DNA from: Vreelandella aquamarina
Lineage (GTDB): Bacteria; Pseudomonadota; Gammaproteobacteria; Pseudomonadales; Halomonadaceae
Direction of reading: 5' to 3'
Length of the DNA stretch: 60,693 nucleotides
NCBI RefSeq assembly: GCF_900110265.1
Contig: NZ_FODB01000018.1
Coordinates: 1 to 60,693 of the forward strand
A model generated the notes under the pieces. It was given only the letters and a program-made list of their open reading frames with translations. It did no database searches and was not told the DNA's origin. Shown piece by piece: positions 45,464 to 54,127 of this stretch; the first letter of the stretch is position 1; each line of letters begins with the position of its first letter. The position numbers were made by a program, and so were the translations under genes.

Positions 45464-45490
45464 CAGTGCCCCGCCCATTGCGGGGCACTG
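45464..45490 (+). terminator. Terminator after the acidic protein gene
   Basis: Perfect 11-bp arms CAGTGCCCCGC and GCGGGGCACTG with a 5-base loop, followed by TTGTGTTG. It sits about 50 bp after the gene. Confidence 0.78.
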
Positions 45491-45602
45491 TTGTGTTGGG
45501 TGAGTGGCAACGTTTAATAAAGCGCAATAGCACACTAGGTGAATAGGCTATGGTAAAAGCAATGTTTCCCTAACACGAACACCCTACAAGGACGTTGCTA
45601 AC

Positions 45603-46709
45603 GTGTTTACCTGGCAAGAAGTGCCACGCCTGCCTCGTGCGGAAGGGCGTATAGATGCGATTGATCTCGCCCGTGGTATAGCGATTGGGCTGATGATTCT
45701 CAGCCATACGGTGAGTGGGCTGATTGGAATACGCAACGTGCCCGATTGGGGCATGGTGCCCGTCCATTTTCTCACTAAGTTCTCTTCTTCCCTGTTCATC
45801 CTGGTCTTCGGGATTGCGCTCACCGTGGCCTTTTTAGCGTCTACCCAAACAGAGGCGTGGCCAAAACGGCGGCTAAAACTATGGGTGCGCGCGGTTGAAG
45901 TGTGGTTTTGGTACAAGGCGTTGACGGTCGTCGAGATGCTGCCGTATTACGCCCCAGGCGATATTGTTGATGCGTTGCTTTATCAGCGCTTTGCGATTTG
46001 GGTAGAAATCCTCGGTTTTTACGCCATCGTCCTACTGTGGGTGCCGCTGGTACTTCCATTATGGGCACGTACACCGCTGTGGGGGCGGTGTGCGCTTATT
46101 ATTGGCTTAACCGCGCTCTCCGCTTGGCTGCAGGGGCTGAGCTTTGGCGGTAACGACACCTTAAAAGCGCTGTTGGTAGACCATGAAGACCATTACACCT
46201 GGGGCCAGCTTAGCCGTGCGCCGTTAATTTTGGCGGGCCTGCTGATCGGTGAAGCCTTGCTGCGCTGCTATTTTGATACGGCGCTAAGGCGAAAGCTGGT
46301 GCTGGCGCTGGTGGGCGTAGGGATGTTGATGATCGCCGCGTTCTATGGCTTGGCCTTTGCCGAAGGCGATGTTTCTGCTGCGATGCTGGCGGTGGCGAAT
46401 AACGACGGCAAGCACCCGCCTGGGCTGAAATTCACGCTGTACAGCGTGGGCGGAGCGCTGATTCTTTTAGGCGCTGCACTCGCTGGTGGAGCTACGGCAG
46501 CCAAGGCGCTACGGCCATTAACGATGGTAGGGAGCGACGCGCTCAAAGCGTTTATTTTCCACATTGTGATGATTTTTCTGGTGCTGCGTTTTCTGCTGGA
46601 AGGCGAAGGCATTTACACCTATCCACAGGCGCTTGGTGTGGGTGGGCTGTTAATTCTTGGAGCCGCGTTGTGGATTTGGCTAACGCGCTGGATTGCCCGT
46701 TACAAATAG
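45603..46709 (+). CDS. Membrane acyltransferase-like protein (DUF1624/heparan-acetyltransferase type)
   Basis: The 368-residue protein has about ten membrane helices. It starts with EGRIDAIDLARGIAIGLMIL and SHTVSG (about 14-40), the Asp-x-x-Arg-Gly opening and membrane His typical of DUF1624 and related acyltransferases. These enzymes acetylate sugars of envelope polymers. The target is unknown. The GTG start at 45603 follows AAGGAC. A beta-lactamase-fold gene starts 29 bp downstream, so the two may act together at the envelope. Confidence 0.8.
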   Translation: MFTWQEVPRLPRAEGRIDAIDLARGIAIGLMILSHTVSGLIGIRNVPDWGMVPVHFLTKFSSSLFILVFGIALTVAFLASTQTEAWPKRRLKLWVRAVEVWFWYKALTVVEMLPYYAPGDIVDALLYQRFAIWVEILGFYAIVLLWVPLVLPLWARTPLWGRCALIIGLTALSAWLQGLSFGGNDTLKALLVDHEDHYTWGQLSRAPLILAGLLIGEALLRCYFDTALRRKLVLALVGVGMLMIAAFYGLAFAEGDVSAAMLAVANNDGKHPPGLKFTLYSVGGALILLGAALAGGATAAKALRPLTMVGSDALKAFIFHIVMIFLVLRFLLEGEGIYTYPQALGVGGLLILGAALWIWLTRWIARYK

Positions 46710-46738
46710 CCCGCCACTCGCCGCGGTAGGAGGTAAGG

Positions 46739-47857
46739 TTGCGACATTTTCAACGCTGGCTAGCCGCAGTGCTGCTGTGCGCTTTATTGCCAGCCAGCGC
46801 GGCGGTATTGGCAAGTACGAACTGGTATTACGAGGTCGATAAACAGAGCCCTTGGCAAGGCGATGTAGATGCGCGAATAATCGCCATTGAAGAGGTGTTT
46901 GGCGGCGCGCTAGGTGTTTATGTTCAGAACCTTGCAACAGGCGAGGCGTACTCCTGGCAGGCAGACGCCCCCTGGTATTTGGCCTCGCTGATTAAAGTGC
47001 CCGTAGCGGCTCAGGTGCTAGCTGAGCGCCAGGCGGGCACGCTCTCCTTGGATGAACGCCTGATCCTGGCACGTAGCGACTTTGTCGATGGCGCAGGGCC
47101 GATCAACTGGCACGACCCCGGTACGCCGATCTCGGTGCGCTACCTGCTCGAGCAGATGCTCACCGTCAGCGACAACACCGCCACGGATATGCTGATTGAT
47201 CGTGTGGGCTTGGATGCCGTGAACGCCCGCGCCCGCCGCATGGTGGCCGTCAGTAACGGCCAGCCGGAGCACCTTGGCCCCATCAGCAAGCTGGTGGAAG
47301 TTCGCCAAGGGGTATATGGCCAGTTACACCCCGAGGCTCGCCAACTGGGCGGGTTAGATTTTATCGCCCTGCGCCAACATCGCGTTAATCAGCGCTCGGC
47401 CGCCCTTGCTCGCACGCTGGGAGTGAGCGAAGAAATCTTCGAACAGCCCGACTATGACCACGCTTTTGATGCCTACGAATCCACCGGTGAAAATGTGGGC
47501 ACACTGCGCGCCTATGGCGACCTGCTGGCCAGCCTGCATCACGGTGGTATGGAGGATGTGAATGCAGAACAGCGCCAAACGCTGCTGGCGATCATGCAGC
47601 GGACCCAGTCCGGCGAGCGGCGCTTGAAACAAGGCATGGGCAGCGAATTCACCTTTGCGCACAAAACAGGCACACAGCACCGGCGAAGCTGCGATGCCGG
47701 TATTGCATCGCGTGCCTCTCAAGCGGGTGACGCCGCCAATGGCCCCTGGGTCATCGTGGCCTGTGCTCGTGGGCCGCTCTCGGTGCAGGCCCATGAACGT
47801 GCCCTGGCGAGTGTGGGCGAAGCGCTGCGTTATAGCGGTGCCTTGGGTCACGACTAG
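46739..47857 (+). CDS. Class A beta-lactamase-fold serine hydrolase
   Basis: The 372-residue protein has a signal peptide (about 1-25), then the penicillin-binding fold: Ser83-x-x-Lys86 (ASLIKVP), Ser144-Asp-Asn (VSDNTATD) and Lys-Thr-Gly (AHKTGTQ, about 307). I see no ExxLN omega-loop motif of true class A beta-lactamases, so resistance is unlikely; a peptidoglycan or other esterase/amidase role is more plausible. The TTG start at 46739 has AGGAGG a few bases upstream. Its end lies 55 bp before the parvulin gene. Confidence 0.82.
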   Translation: MRHFQRWLAAVLLCALLPASAAVLASTNWYYEVDKQSPWQGDVDARIIAIEEVFGGALGVYVQNLATGEAYSWQADAPWYLASLIKVPVAAQVLAERQAGTLSLDERLILARSDFVDGAGPINWHDPGTPISVRYLLEQMLTVSDNTATDMLIDRVGLDAVNARARRMVAVSNGQPEHLGPISKLVEVRQGVYGQLHPEARQLGGLDFIALRQHRVNQRSAALARTLGVSEEIFEQPDYDHAFDAYESTGENVGTLRAYGDLLASLHHGGMEDVNAEQRQTLLAIMQRTQSGERRLKQGMGSEFTFAHKTGTQHRRSCDAGIASRASQAGDAANGPWVIVACARGPLSVQAHERALASVGEALRYSGALGHD

Positions 47858-47912
47858 CAGCGAGCGTGATAAACTGGCCTACCGTATTGGGTTTTTTATT
47901 AAGGAGTTCGTT

Positions 47913-48191
47913 ATGGCACGTGCCAGCGCCCGTCATATTTTGGTAAGCAGTGAAGAGCAGTGCAACGCACTGAAACAAGAGATCGAAAACGGCCGTGACT
48001 TCGCGGACGTGGCCAAGCAGCACTCCAGCTGCCCTTCTGGCCGTCAGGGCGGCGACCTGGGCAGCTTTGGCCCTGGCCAAATGGTGCCGGAATTCGACAA
48101 AGTCGTCTTCAGCGGTGAACTCAACAAAGTTCACGGGCCGGTACAGACTCAGTTTGGCTATCACTTGCTCGAAATCACCAGCCGCACTTAA
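47913..48191 (+). CDS. ppiC: Parvulin-type peptidyl-prolyl isomerase
   Basis: The 92-residue single-domain parvulin matches E. coli PpiC in length and outline: [12 protein letters not shown], the [20 protein letters not shown] loop (about 40-59), VPEFDKVVF and the closing FGYHLLEI with the conserved His. It has no signal peptide, so it acts in the cytoplasm, helping protein folding. ATG 47913 follows AAGGAG; the open frame from 47655 runs inside the previous gene. Confidence 0.95.
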   Translation: MARASARHILVSSEEQCNALKQEIENGRDFADVAKQHSSCPSGRQGGDLGSFGPGQMVPEFDKVVFSGELNKVHGPVQTQFGYHLLEITSRT

Positions 48192-48292
48192 TACCTTTTA
48201 AAGGCCGTCATGCATCGCGGCAGCCATGTCGCGGTGCCATTGGCATCGCGCTGCGCTGGTTCTGCGCTGTCCCGCGATGTAAGGAGTACGCC

Positions 48293-49228
48293 TTGAACGA
48301 CCCCATCATTACCATCGATGGCCTGAATAAAACCTACGACGGTGGCTTTCAGGCGCTCACCCGTGTGGATTTAACCATCCAGCGCGGCGAAATTTTTGCT
48401 CTGCTCGGCCCGAACGGGGCGGGTAAAACTACCTTGATCAGCTTGGTATGTGGCTTGGTCAATCCCAGCGAAGGTCATGTCATTGTCGACGGCTTCGACA
48501 GCGTGCGCGATTACCGCCAAGCCCGCGAGCGGATTGGCCTTGTGCCGCAAGAGCTCACCAATGAGGCGTTCGAAACGGTCTGGAACACGGTGAGCTTTAG
48601 CCGTGGCCTGTTTGGTAAATCCCCCAACCCTGCCCATATCGAAAAAGTGCTTAAGTCGCTCTCGCTGTGGGATAAACGCCACAATCGCCTGATGACCCTC
48701 TCCGGCGGTATGAAGCGGCGGGTGCTGATTGCCAAGGCGCTCTCCCACGAGCCACGCATTCTGTTTTTGGATGAGCCGACCGCCGGGGTGGACGTCGAGC
48801 TGCGGCGTGATATGTGGAACGTGGTGCGCGGGCTGCGGGACGATGGGGTGACGATCATTCTCACCACCCACTACATTGAAGAAGCCGAAGAGATGGCCGA
48901 CCGCATAGGCGTCATCAATCGCGGCGAAATCGTGCTGGTGGAAGAGAAAGCCGCGCTCATGAAAAAGCTGGGCAGCAAGCAGCTCACCCTGCAGCTCCAC
49001 AGCCCGCTGGCAGAATTGCCGCCTGCGCTGGCGCAGGAAGAACTCAGCTTGGCCGCCGATGGCTATGAGCTGGTGTACACCTACGATGGCCGCCAGGAAG
49101 AGGAGGGGCGAGGGATCTCTACCCTGTTAACGCAGCTAGAGCAGGCGGGCATCAGCTTTAAAGATCTACACACCCGGCAGAGTTCGCTGGAAGATATCTT
49201 CGTGGACCTGGTGAAGGAGCGCTCATGA
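48293..49228 (+). CDS. ABC transporter ATPase, YadG-like
   Basis: The 311-residue ATPase has Walker [10 protein letters not shown] (about 40-48), signature [15 protein letters not shown] (about 140), Walker [12 protein letters not shown] and the switch His in [13 protein letters not shown]. It belongs to the ABC-2 exporter type (YadG/NodI/drrA branch). The start is TTG at 48293, with AAGGAG 5 bp upstream. The permease gene overlaps its end by 4 bp. Substrate unknown. Confidence 0.92.
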   Translation: MNDPIITIDGLNKTYDGGFQALTRVDLTIQRGEIFALLGPNGAGKTTLISLVCGLVNPSEGHVIVDGFDSVRDYRQARERIGLVPQELTNEAFETVWNTVSFSRGLFGKSPNPAHIEKVLKSLSLWDKRHNRLMTLSGGMKRRVLIAKALSHEPRILFLDEPTAGVDVELRRDMWNVVRGLRDDGVTIILTTHYIEEAEEMADRIGVINRGEIVLVEEKAALMKKLGSKQLTLQLHSPLAELPPALAQEELSLAADGYELVYTYDGRQEEEGRGISTLLTQLEQAGISFKDLHTRQSSLEDIFVDLVKERS

Positions 49229-49986
49229 ACCTCTATCCCGTTCGTGCGATTTACATGGCGGAGATGGCCCGCACTCGCCGCACGCTGCTGCAGAGCATTG
49301 TCTCGCCGGTGATCTCTACCTCGCTCTACTTTGTGGTGTTTGGCGCGGCGATTGGTTCGCGGATTACCGAAATTGGCGGGGTGAGCTACGGCGCGTTTAT
49401 CGTCCCTGGTTTGATTATGCTGATGCTGCTGACCCAGAGCGTCTCGAACGCCTCGTTTGGCATCTTTTTTCCCAAATTCTCCGGCAGCATCTATGAGATT
49501 TTGTCGGCACCGATCTCCTATTTGGAGATTGTCGTGGGCTACGTAGGGGCGGCGGCCTCGAAATCGATACTGCTGGGGCTGATCATTCTCGGCACGTCCA
49601 GCTTCTTTGTGCCGCTTGAGATCGCCCACCCGTTCTGGATGCTGACGTTTCTGGTGCTGACCGCCGTCACCTTCAGCCTGCTGGGCTTTATCATCGGCAT
49701 CTGGGCGGATGGCTTCGACAAGCTGCAGCTTGTACCGCTGCTGGTGATTACCCCGCTCACGTTCTTAGGCGGCAGCTTCTATTCCATCGATATGCTGCCC
49801 CCGTTTTGGCAGAGCGTGACCCTGGCGAATCCGGTGGTGTACCTCGTCAGCGGTTTCCGCTGGAGCTTCTACGGCATTAGCGATGTCAGCTTAGGAGCTA
49901 GCGTGGCGATGATTTTGCTGTTTTTGGCGGCAAGCCTTGCCACCATTGCCTGGATTTTCCGCACCGGCTACCGCTTGAAGCCCTGA
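49225..49986 (+). CDS. ABC-2 type exporter permease, YadH-like
   Basis: The 253-residue membrane protein has six helices and the ABC-2 permease pattern, with [34 protein letters not shown] and a conserved [14 protein letters not shown] near the C terminus. With the YadG-like ATPase encoded just before (4-bp overlap) it makes an exporter of lipids, polysaccharide or a small molecule. E. coli YadGH has no known substrate either. Confidence 0.92.
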   Translation: MNLYPVRAIYMAEMARTRRTLLQSIVSPVISTSLYFVVFGAAIGSRITEIGGVSYGAFIVPGLIMLMLLTQSVSNASFGIFFPKFSGSIYEILSAPISYLEIVVGYVGAAASKSILLGLIILGTSSFFVPLEIAHPFWMLTFLVLTAVTFSLLGFIIGIWADGFDKLQLVPLLVITPLTFLGGSFYSIDMLPPFWQSVTLANPVVYLVSGFRWSFYGISDVSLGASVAMILLFLAASLATIAWIFRTGYRLKP

Positions 49987-50032
49987 TGCTGAAGTGACCT
50001 CTTCGACGTTTTTATAAAGGTAACGCCTGTTT

Positions 50033-51046
50033 ATGCCGCTACTGCAAAGTACTGTCTACCGCCTTGAGCCATCCCTCGACGGCGAGCGCTTAAGTGTGAC
50101 GGCCCCGCCTGCCGAGGCCGCTGCCGCCAGCGACGACACGGTGATGGCCAGCCTAGTGAATGCGCTAAACGACACCTACAACACCAAAGCGAAGGGCTGG
50201 GGGCGCTTTGCCGAGCAGGGCGAGCAGGCCGGGCCGCTGGTGGCGTGGCTTTCGGCGTATCAAGCCGACGAGCAAACCTTTGCCCAACTGGCGAACGCGA
50301 TGGCCGAGCGGCTGGCCCAAACGCTGCAGGGGCAGCTCTCCGTTGGTGGTTACTTGGTCATTGCCCATCTACGTCAGGGCGATACGGAAACGCTGCTGAT
50401 GGCCCTCATTCACCAGCGGGAAGGTATCGGCTTTAACGACGCGCACCAAGCGGTGCCTGCCGCCCAACTGAACACGAGCCAACTCACCCTGGCAGCCCGC
50501 ATCAACCTGACCCAGTGGCAGAGCGGTGTGGAAAGCACGCAGTACGTCTCGTTTCTAAAAGACCGGGGCGGTAAAAAGCTCGCCGATGGCGTAGCGGCGC
50601 TGCTGGGCATGGAAGAGGGCATCGATGCCCCCGCCGAAACCCGCACGCTGCTGAAAGCCTTTAGCGACTACGTCGAAAAAGAGGACCTGGACGACGACGC
50701 CAGCCGGGAAAAAACCGATACTTTGGTTGATTACGCCAACGAGCAGCTGCGCCGAGGCGAACCCATGACGCTGGAAGAGCTCTCCGAGCTAGTGGATGAG
50801 AAGCAGCCCAAGGCGTTTTACGACCATATTCGCAACGCCGACTACGGCCTTTCGCCGGAAATCCCGCCGGACAAACGCACTATCAGCCAGTTTCGCCGCT
50901 TCACCGGGCGCTCTGGAGGCGTCTCGATCAGCTTTGATTCACACCTGCTGGGTTCCAGCATTGAGTATGACGAAACCCAGGACCGGCTGATCATCAAGCA
51001 AGTGCCCAAACAGCTCAAAGAGCAGCTTGCCAAGCGGAAAGAGTGA
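50033..51046 (+). CDS. Nucleoid-associated protein YejK/NdpA
   Basis: The 337-residue protein matches the YejK (NdpA, 37-kDa) family, with QYVSFLKDRGGKKLADGVAA (about 170), an acidic Glu/Asp-rich stretch (about 205-235) and the conserved GVSISFDSHLLGSSI near the end. YejK binds nucleoid DNA and topoisomerase IV in E. coli. Length and start (ATG, 'TAAAGG' upstream) are normal. It stands alone. Confidence 0.92.
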   Translation: MPLLQSTVYRLEPSLDGERLSVTAPPAEAAAASDDTVMASLVNALNDTYNTKAKGWGRFAEQGEQAGPLVAWLSAYQADEQTFAQLANAMAERLAQTLQGQLSVGGYLVIAHLRQGDTETLLMALIHQREGIGFNDAHQAVPAAQLNTSQLTLAARINLTQWQSGVESTQYVSFLKDRGGKKLADGVAALLGMEEGIDAPAETRTLLKAFSDYVEKEDLDDDASREKTDTLVDYANEQLRRGEPMTLEELSELVDEKQPKAFYDHIRNADYGLSPEIPPDKRTISQFRRFTGRSGGVSISFDSHLLGSSIEYDETQDRLIIKQVPKQLKEQLAKRKE

Positions 51047-51222
51047 CAAGGTTAAAAGGGCTTGAACAGGCAGCGTAAAGCTTGGGTGGCGAACGGCTCC
51101 AGGGGCTAACCTATAGAGGCCAAGCGATTAACCAAGCAGCGATGTTCAACAGGCCTGAGCTAAACAGATCGACGCGAAACATACCTACTTTAAACAGAGC
51201 TCAATGGCAAAGGAGCGCCGCA

Positions 51223-51822
51223 GTGCCCATGAAAGAAACGCAGGATGCGACGAATTTAACCGAACTGATCCACACCATGGAACGGATGGAGCGGGAAAAC
51301 GCGCAGGTTAGCGTGGATGATGTGGTGCATGCGGTAGGGCGGCGCTCGTTTGGGCCGCTGCTTCTATTGGCAGGCTTGATAACGCTGGCGCCGATTATTG
51401 GTGATATCCCCGGCATGCCAACGCTGATGGCGGTGTTAGTGCTGCTGACCTCTTCACAGCTGCTGGTAGGGCGGGAAACGTTCTGGCTGCCTAAATGGCT
51501 GCTTAATCGTTCTTTATCACGGCAGAAGTTTGATAAAGCGCTGCACTACATGAAAAAGCCCGCCAAATGGGTCGATGGCTTGCTGGGCGTGCGCTTGGCT
51601 TGGATGACTGGCTACATCGGTATTCGGGTGACGGCCTTCGCTTGCCTGCTGGTGGCGTTAGCGATGCCACCCATGGAGTTCATCCCTTTCAGTGCCAATG
51701 GCGCTGGATTGGCACTCACGCTGTTTGGGCTGGGGCTGGTGGCCAGGGATGGCCTGATGCTGGCGTTGGGATTCTTGCTTACCGGCGTGACCTTCACGGT
51801 AGTAGTGATGAGTCTCATCTAA
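51223..51822 (+). CDS. ExoD-like exopolysaccharide synthesis protein
   Basis: The 199-residue membrane protein resembles ExoD, with four helices and the pattern SFGPLLLLAGLITLAPIIGD then IPGMPTLMAVLVLLTSSQLL. The N terminus (about 1-45) is charged. ExoD is linked to exopolysaccharide production, but its exact job is unknown. The GTG at 51223 is preferred because AGGAG is 7 bp upstream; an ATG at 51229 is possible, and a long extension back to 51082 has no support. Confidence 0.82.
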   Translation: MPMKETQDATNLTELIHTMERMERENAQVSVDDVVHAVGRRSFGPLLLLAGLITLAPIIGDIPGMPTLMAVLVLLTSSQLLVGRETFWLPKWLLNRSLSRQKFDKALHYMKKPAKWVDGLLGVRLAWMTGYIGIRVTAFACLLVALAMPPMEFIPFSANGAGLALTLFGLGLVARDGLMLALGFLLTGVTFTVVVMSLI

Positions 51823-51978
51823 TGCTTTACTAGGTTTTTCGCGCTGATTGATAAGGCAAGCCGCGATAGGGGGGGCTGATTACGCAAAACAAAACAAAGC
51901 CTGCTAGGCTGGAAGGGTCAGCTCAAGGGTGAGCAACCATCTGCTTTCTCGAAAACGCAACAAGCAAGGAGCACCGTT

Positions 51979-52053
51979 ATGCGTAATATTATCTATATCG
52001 TGGGTTTGATCGTGGTAGTGCTGTTTATTCTTTCCATGCTGGGCCTACGCTAA
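51979..52053 (+). CDS. 24-residue single-helix membrane peptide
   Basis: ATG 51979 opens a 24-codon gene preceded by AAGGAG at ideal spacing. The peptide starts MRNIIYIVGL and ends MLGLR, with one hydrophobic helix between a basic N terminus and a C-terminal Arg. Similar tiny proteins (MRNIIYI... GLR) occur in many proteobacteria and look conserved, so it is probably real. Its function is unknown. A hairpin at 52100-52132 follows. Confidence 0.72.
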   Translation: MRNIIYIVGLIVVVLFILSMLGLR

Positions 52054-52099
52054 GCGCTACGCTGCTGTACCACTCACTCTATCCCCCTGGCCTGTGCTG

Positions 52100-52132
52100 C
52101 CAAGCGCCCGCTCCTGTCTAGCGGGCGCTTGG
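52100..52132. terminator. Hairpin between the small peptide gene and the hypothetical gene
   Basis: Perfect 13-bp arms CCAAGCGCCCGCT and AGCGGGCGCTTGG with a 7-base loop. There is no T-run, but it lies between convergent genes and probably terminates both. Confidence 0.68.
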
Positions 52133-52140
52133 CTAACGCG

Positions 52141-52461
52141 TTAGGCGCAGTCTGCGGCTCCCTGCCCAAACATATCAAACATCAGCTCGCGGCCCATGGC
52201 TGTTAACACAAAACGGCCATAGTCATTAAAAGTGGCGGCATCACTCTCTTCCAACACTTGCTGGCAAAGCGCCCAACGGGGGTGCTGATGGCTCAGAGAG
52301 ATCAACTCCTGGTGCGATAAACCACGCTGTATCAGGGTGATGGTTTCAAGCACATGGCCGCTCTCATAAAGCAGTTCCGCTACGCTAGAAAGGCAGTGGC
52401 GCAAGCTGCGCTGTACGTGGAAGGAAGCAGTGGTCGCGGGGGATAATGCTTCAGCGGGCAT
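52141..52461 (-). CDS. Hypothetical protein, 106 residues
   Basis: I do not recognise this protein. It is soluble and helical, with VQRSLRHCLSSVAELLYESG and HQELISLSHQHPRWALCQQV segments and a C terminus ending in AADCA. ATG 52461 is preceded by AGGAG, and the coding composition is good. The frame runs on to 52509 without a better start. It is transcribed alone, back to back with ugd across 166 bp. It shows no domain I can name. Confidence 0.7.
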   Translation of the reverse strand: MPAEALSPATTASFHVQRSLRHCLSSVAELLYESGHVLETITLIQRGLSHQELISLSHQHPRWALCQQVLEESDAATFNDYGRFVLTAMGRELMFDMFGQGAADCA

Positions 52462-52627
52462 GGTAGGTTGCTCCTGCAATCGCAGCAAAATGGGTGTGCT
52501 GCAGTGCATTATAAAGCAGTAGGAGTGTTAGACCAAGGTCTATGTATTGGGCTGAGTTTTGCGTGTCATCTGAATTACAAAAAAGGTGTGATAGGCTTGC
52601 GGCACTCCTTTTTAGAGCTGGTTGATT

Positions 52628-53950
52628 ATGCAGATTAGTGTCTTTGGTACCGGATATGTAGGGCTCGTGGCAGGTGCGTGTTTGGCGGATGTGGGTCATC
52701 AGGTCATCTGCATGGATATTGATGCTAACCGCATCGCACAGCTTAGCCGTGGTGAGATCCCTATTTTCGAGCCAGGCCTGAGCCAGCTGGTTACCCATAA
52801 CGTCGCCGCCGGACGCCTGCGGTTTACCACAGATGCCGCCCACGCGGTCACCGAAAGCGACACGCTGTTTATCGCGGTGGGCACCCCGCCAGACGAAGGT
52901 GGCAGCGCCGACCTGCAGTACGTATTAAGCGTCGCGGAAAGTATCGGCCAGCACATGCAGGGCTATAAGCTGGTGGTGGATAAATCGACGGTGCCGGTAG
53001 GCACCGCCGAGCGTGTGAGCGACACCATCAGCCGCGTGCTACAGCAACGTAAGGTTGAACACCCTTTCGATGTGTGCTCCAACCCTGAGTTTATGAAAGA
53101 AGGCGCTGCCATTGACGACTTCACCCGCGGCGCCCGCATTATCGTAGGCACCGAGAGCGAGCGGGTAAAAGAGCGCATGAAAGCCTGCTACGCTCCCTAT
53201 AACCGCAACCACGACAAGCTCATGTTTATGAGCGTGCGAGCGGCAGAACTGACGAAATATGCTGCCAACGCCATGCTGGCGACCAAAATCAGCTTTATGA
53301 ACGAAATGGCGAATTTAGCGGAGCGCTTAGAGGTTGATATTGAAGACGTACGGCGGGGCATAGGGAGCGACCCGCGTATTGGCTATCACTTTATTTACCC
53401 TGGTTGTGGTTATGGCGGCTCCTGTTTTCCTAAAGATGTGCACGCCCTTGAGCAAGCTGCTTTGCAATTAGGTTACACGCCGGAATTATTAAAAGCCGTA
53501 GAAGCCGTTAATCAGCGCCAAAAACAAACGCTTTACACAAAACTGCAAGAGAGCCTCGGTAACTTAGAGGGGAAAGTGATTGCTATTTGGGGGCTAGCAT
53601 TTAAGCCCGGCACCGATGATATGCGCGAAGCGCCCAGCCGAGCACTGATGGAAGCCCTGTGGGCAGCAGGCGCAAAGGTGCAAGCGTTCGACCCGGAAGC
53701 GATGGGTGAGTGCCGAAGGCTTTATGGCGAGCGTGACGACCTGATGCTCGCAGGCGATCGCATACAGGCAGTAAAAGGTGCAGATGCACTGGTTATTTGC
53801 ACAGAGTGGAAAGAATTTCGCACCGTTGACTTCACTTGGTTAGCAAGCCAGCTAAACAATAAACTAGTAGTAGATGGGCGTAATTTATACGCACCCAGCG
53901 CGTTGAGTGAGGCGGGTGTTTGCTATGTGGGTGTCGGTAGAAAGTCTTAA
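52628..53950 (+). CDS. ugd: UDP-glucose 6-dehydrogenase
   Basis: The 440-residue enzyme oxidises UDP-glucose to UDP-glucuronate for polysaccharide or lipid A sugars. The NAD-binding start is VFGTGYVGLVAGACLADVG, followed by the SNPEFMKEGAAIDDF segment, catalytic Cys266 in GYGGSCFPKD, and the C-terminal GLAFKPGTDDMREAPS. ATG 52628 is chosen; the TTG at 52622 is in frame but less likely. The ribosome site is weak. It lies just before the flagellar block with no known link to it. Confidence 0.95.
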   Translation: MQISVFGTGYVGLVAGACLADVGHQVICMDIDANRIAQLSRGEIPIFEPGLSQLVTHNVAAGRLRFTTDAAHAVTESDTLFIAVGTPPDEGGSADLQYVLSVAESIGQHMQGYKLVVDKSTVPVGTAERVSDTISRVLQQRKVEHPFDVCSNPEFMKEGAAIDDFTRGARIIVGTESERVKERMKACYAPYNRNHDKLMFMSVRAAELTKYAANAMLATKISFMNEMANLAERLEVDIEDVRRGIGSDPRIGYHFIYPGCGYGGSCFPKDVHALEQAALQLGYTPELLKAVEAVNQRQKQTLYTKLQESLGNLEGKVIAIWGLAFKPGTDDMREAPSRALMEALWAAGAKVQAFDPEAMGECRRLYGERDDLMLAGDRIQAVKGADALVICTEWKEFRTVDFTWLASQLNNKLVVDGRNLYAPSALSEAGVCYVGVGRKS

Positions 53951-54019
53951 TAAACAGAAGTTTATAGCTTTGGTTTGCTGTCTCTGGTAAATGAGTAAGC
54001 CCAAGGCTAATAAATTTGT

Positions 54020-54046
54020 TAAAGTTAATAGGCTCAATGCCGAATA
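54020..54046 (+). promoter_or_regulatory. Sigma28 promoter of fliD copy 1
   Basis: TAAAGTTA, an 11-base spacer and GCCGAATA match the flagellar sigma28 (FliA) consensus TAAAGTTT-N11-GCCGATAA closely. It is about 80 bp before the start of fliD copy 1. Confidence 0.8.
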
Positions 54047-54127
54047 AATAACTAATTAGCTAACTTGAATAATGGCTGCCGCAAAATCGGTAAGACGGCC
54101 GCACAACGCGAAAAAGGGACGGTACGC

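Noticed and set aside
46739..47857. Antibiotic-resistance beta-lactamase
   Set aside because: The catalytic Ser and Lys are present but the omega-loop ExxLN is not visible; a housekeeping hydrolase is more likely.
51082..51222. Longer N terminus of the ExoD-like protein
   Set aside because: The 47 extra codons have no ribosome site and do not resemble ExoD; the GTG at 51223 has AGGAG at the right distance.
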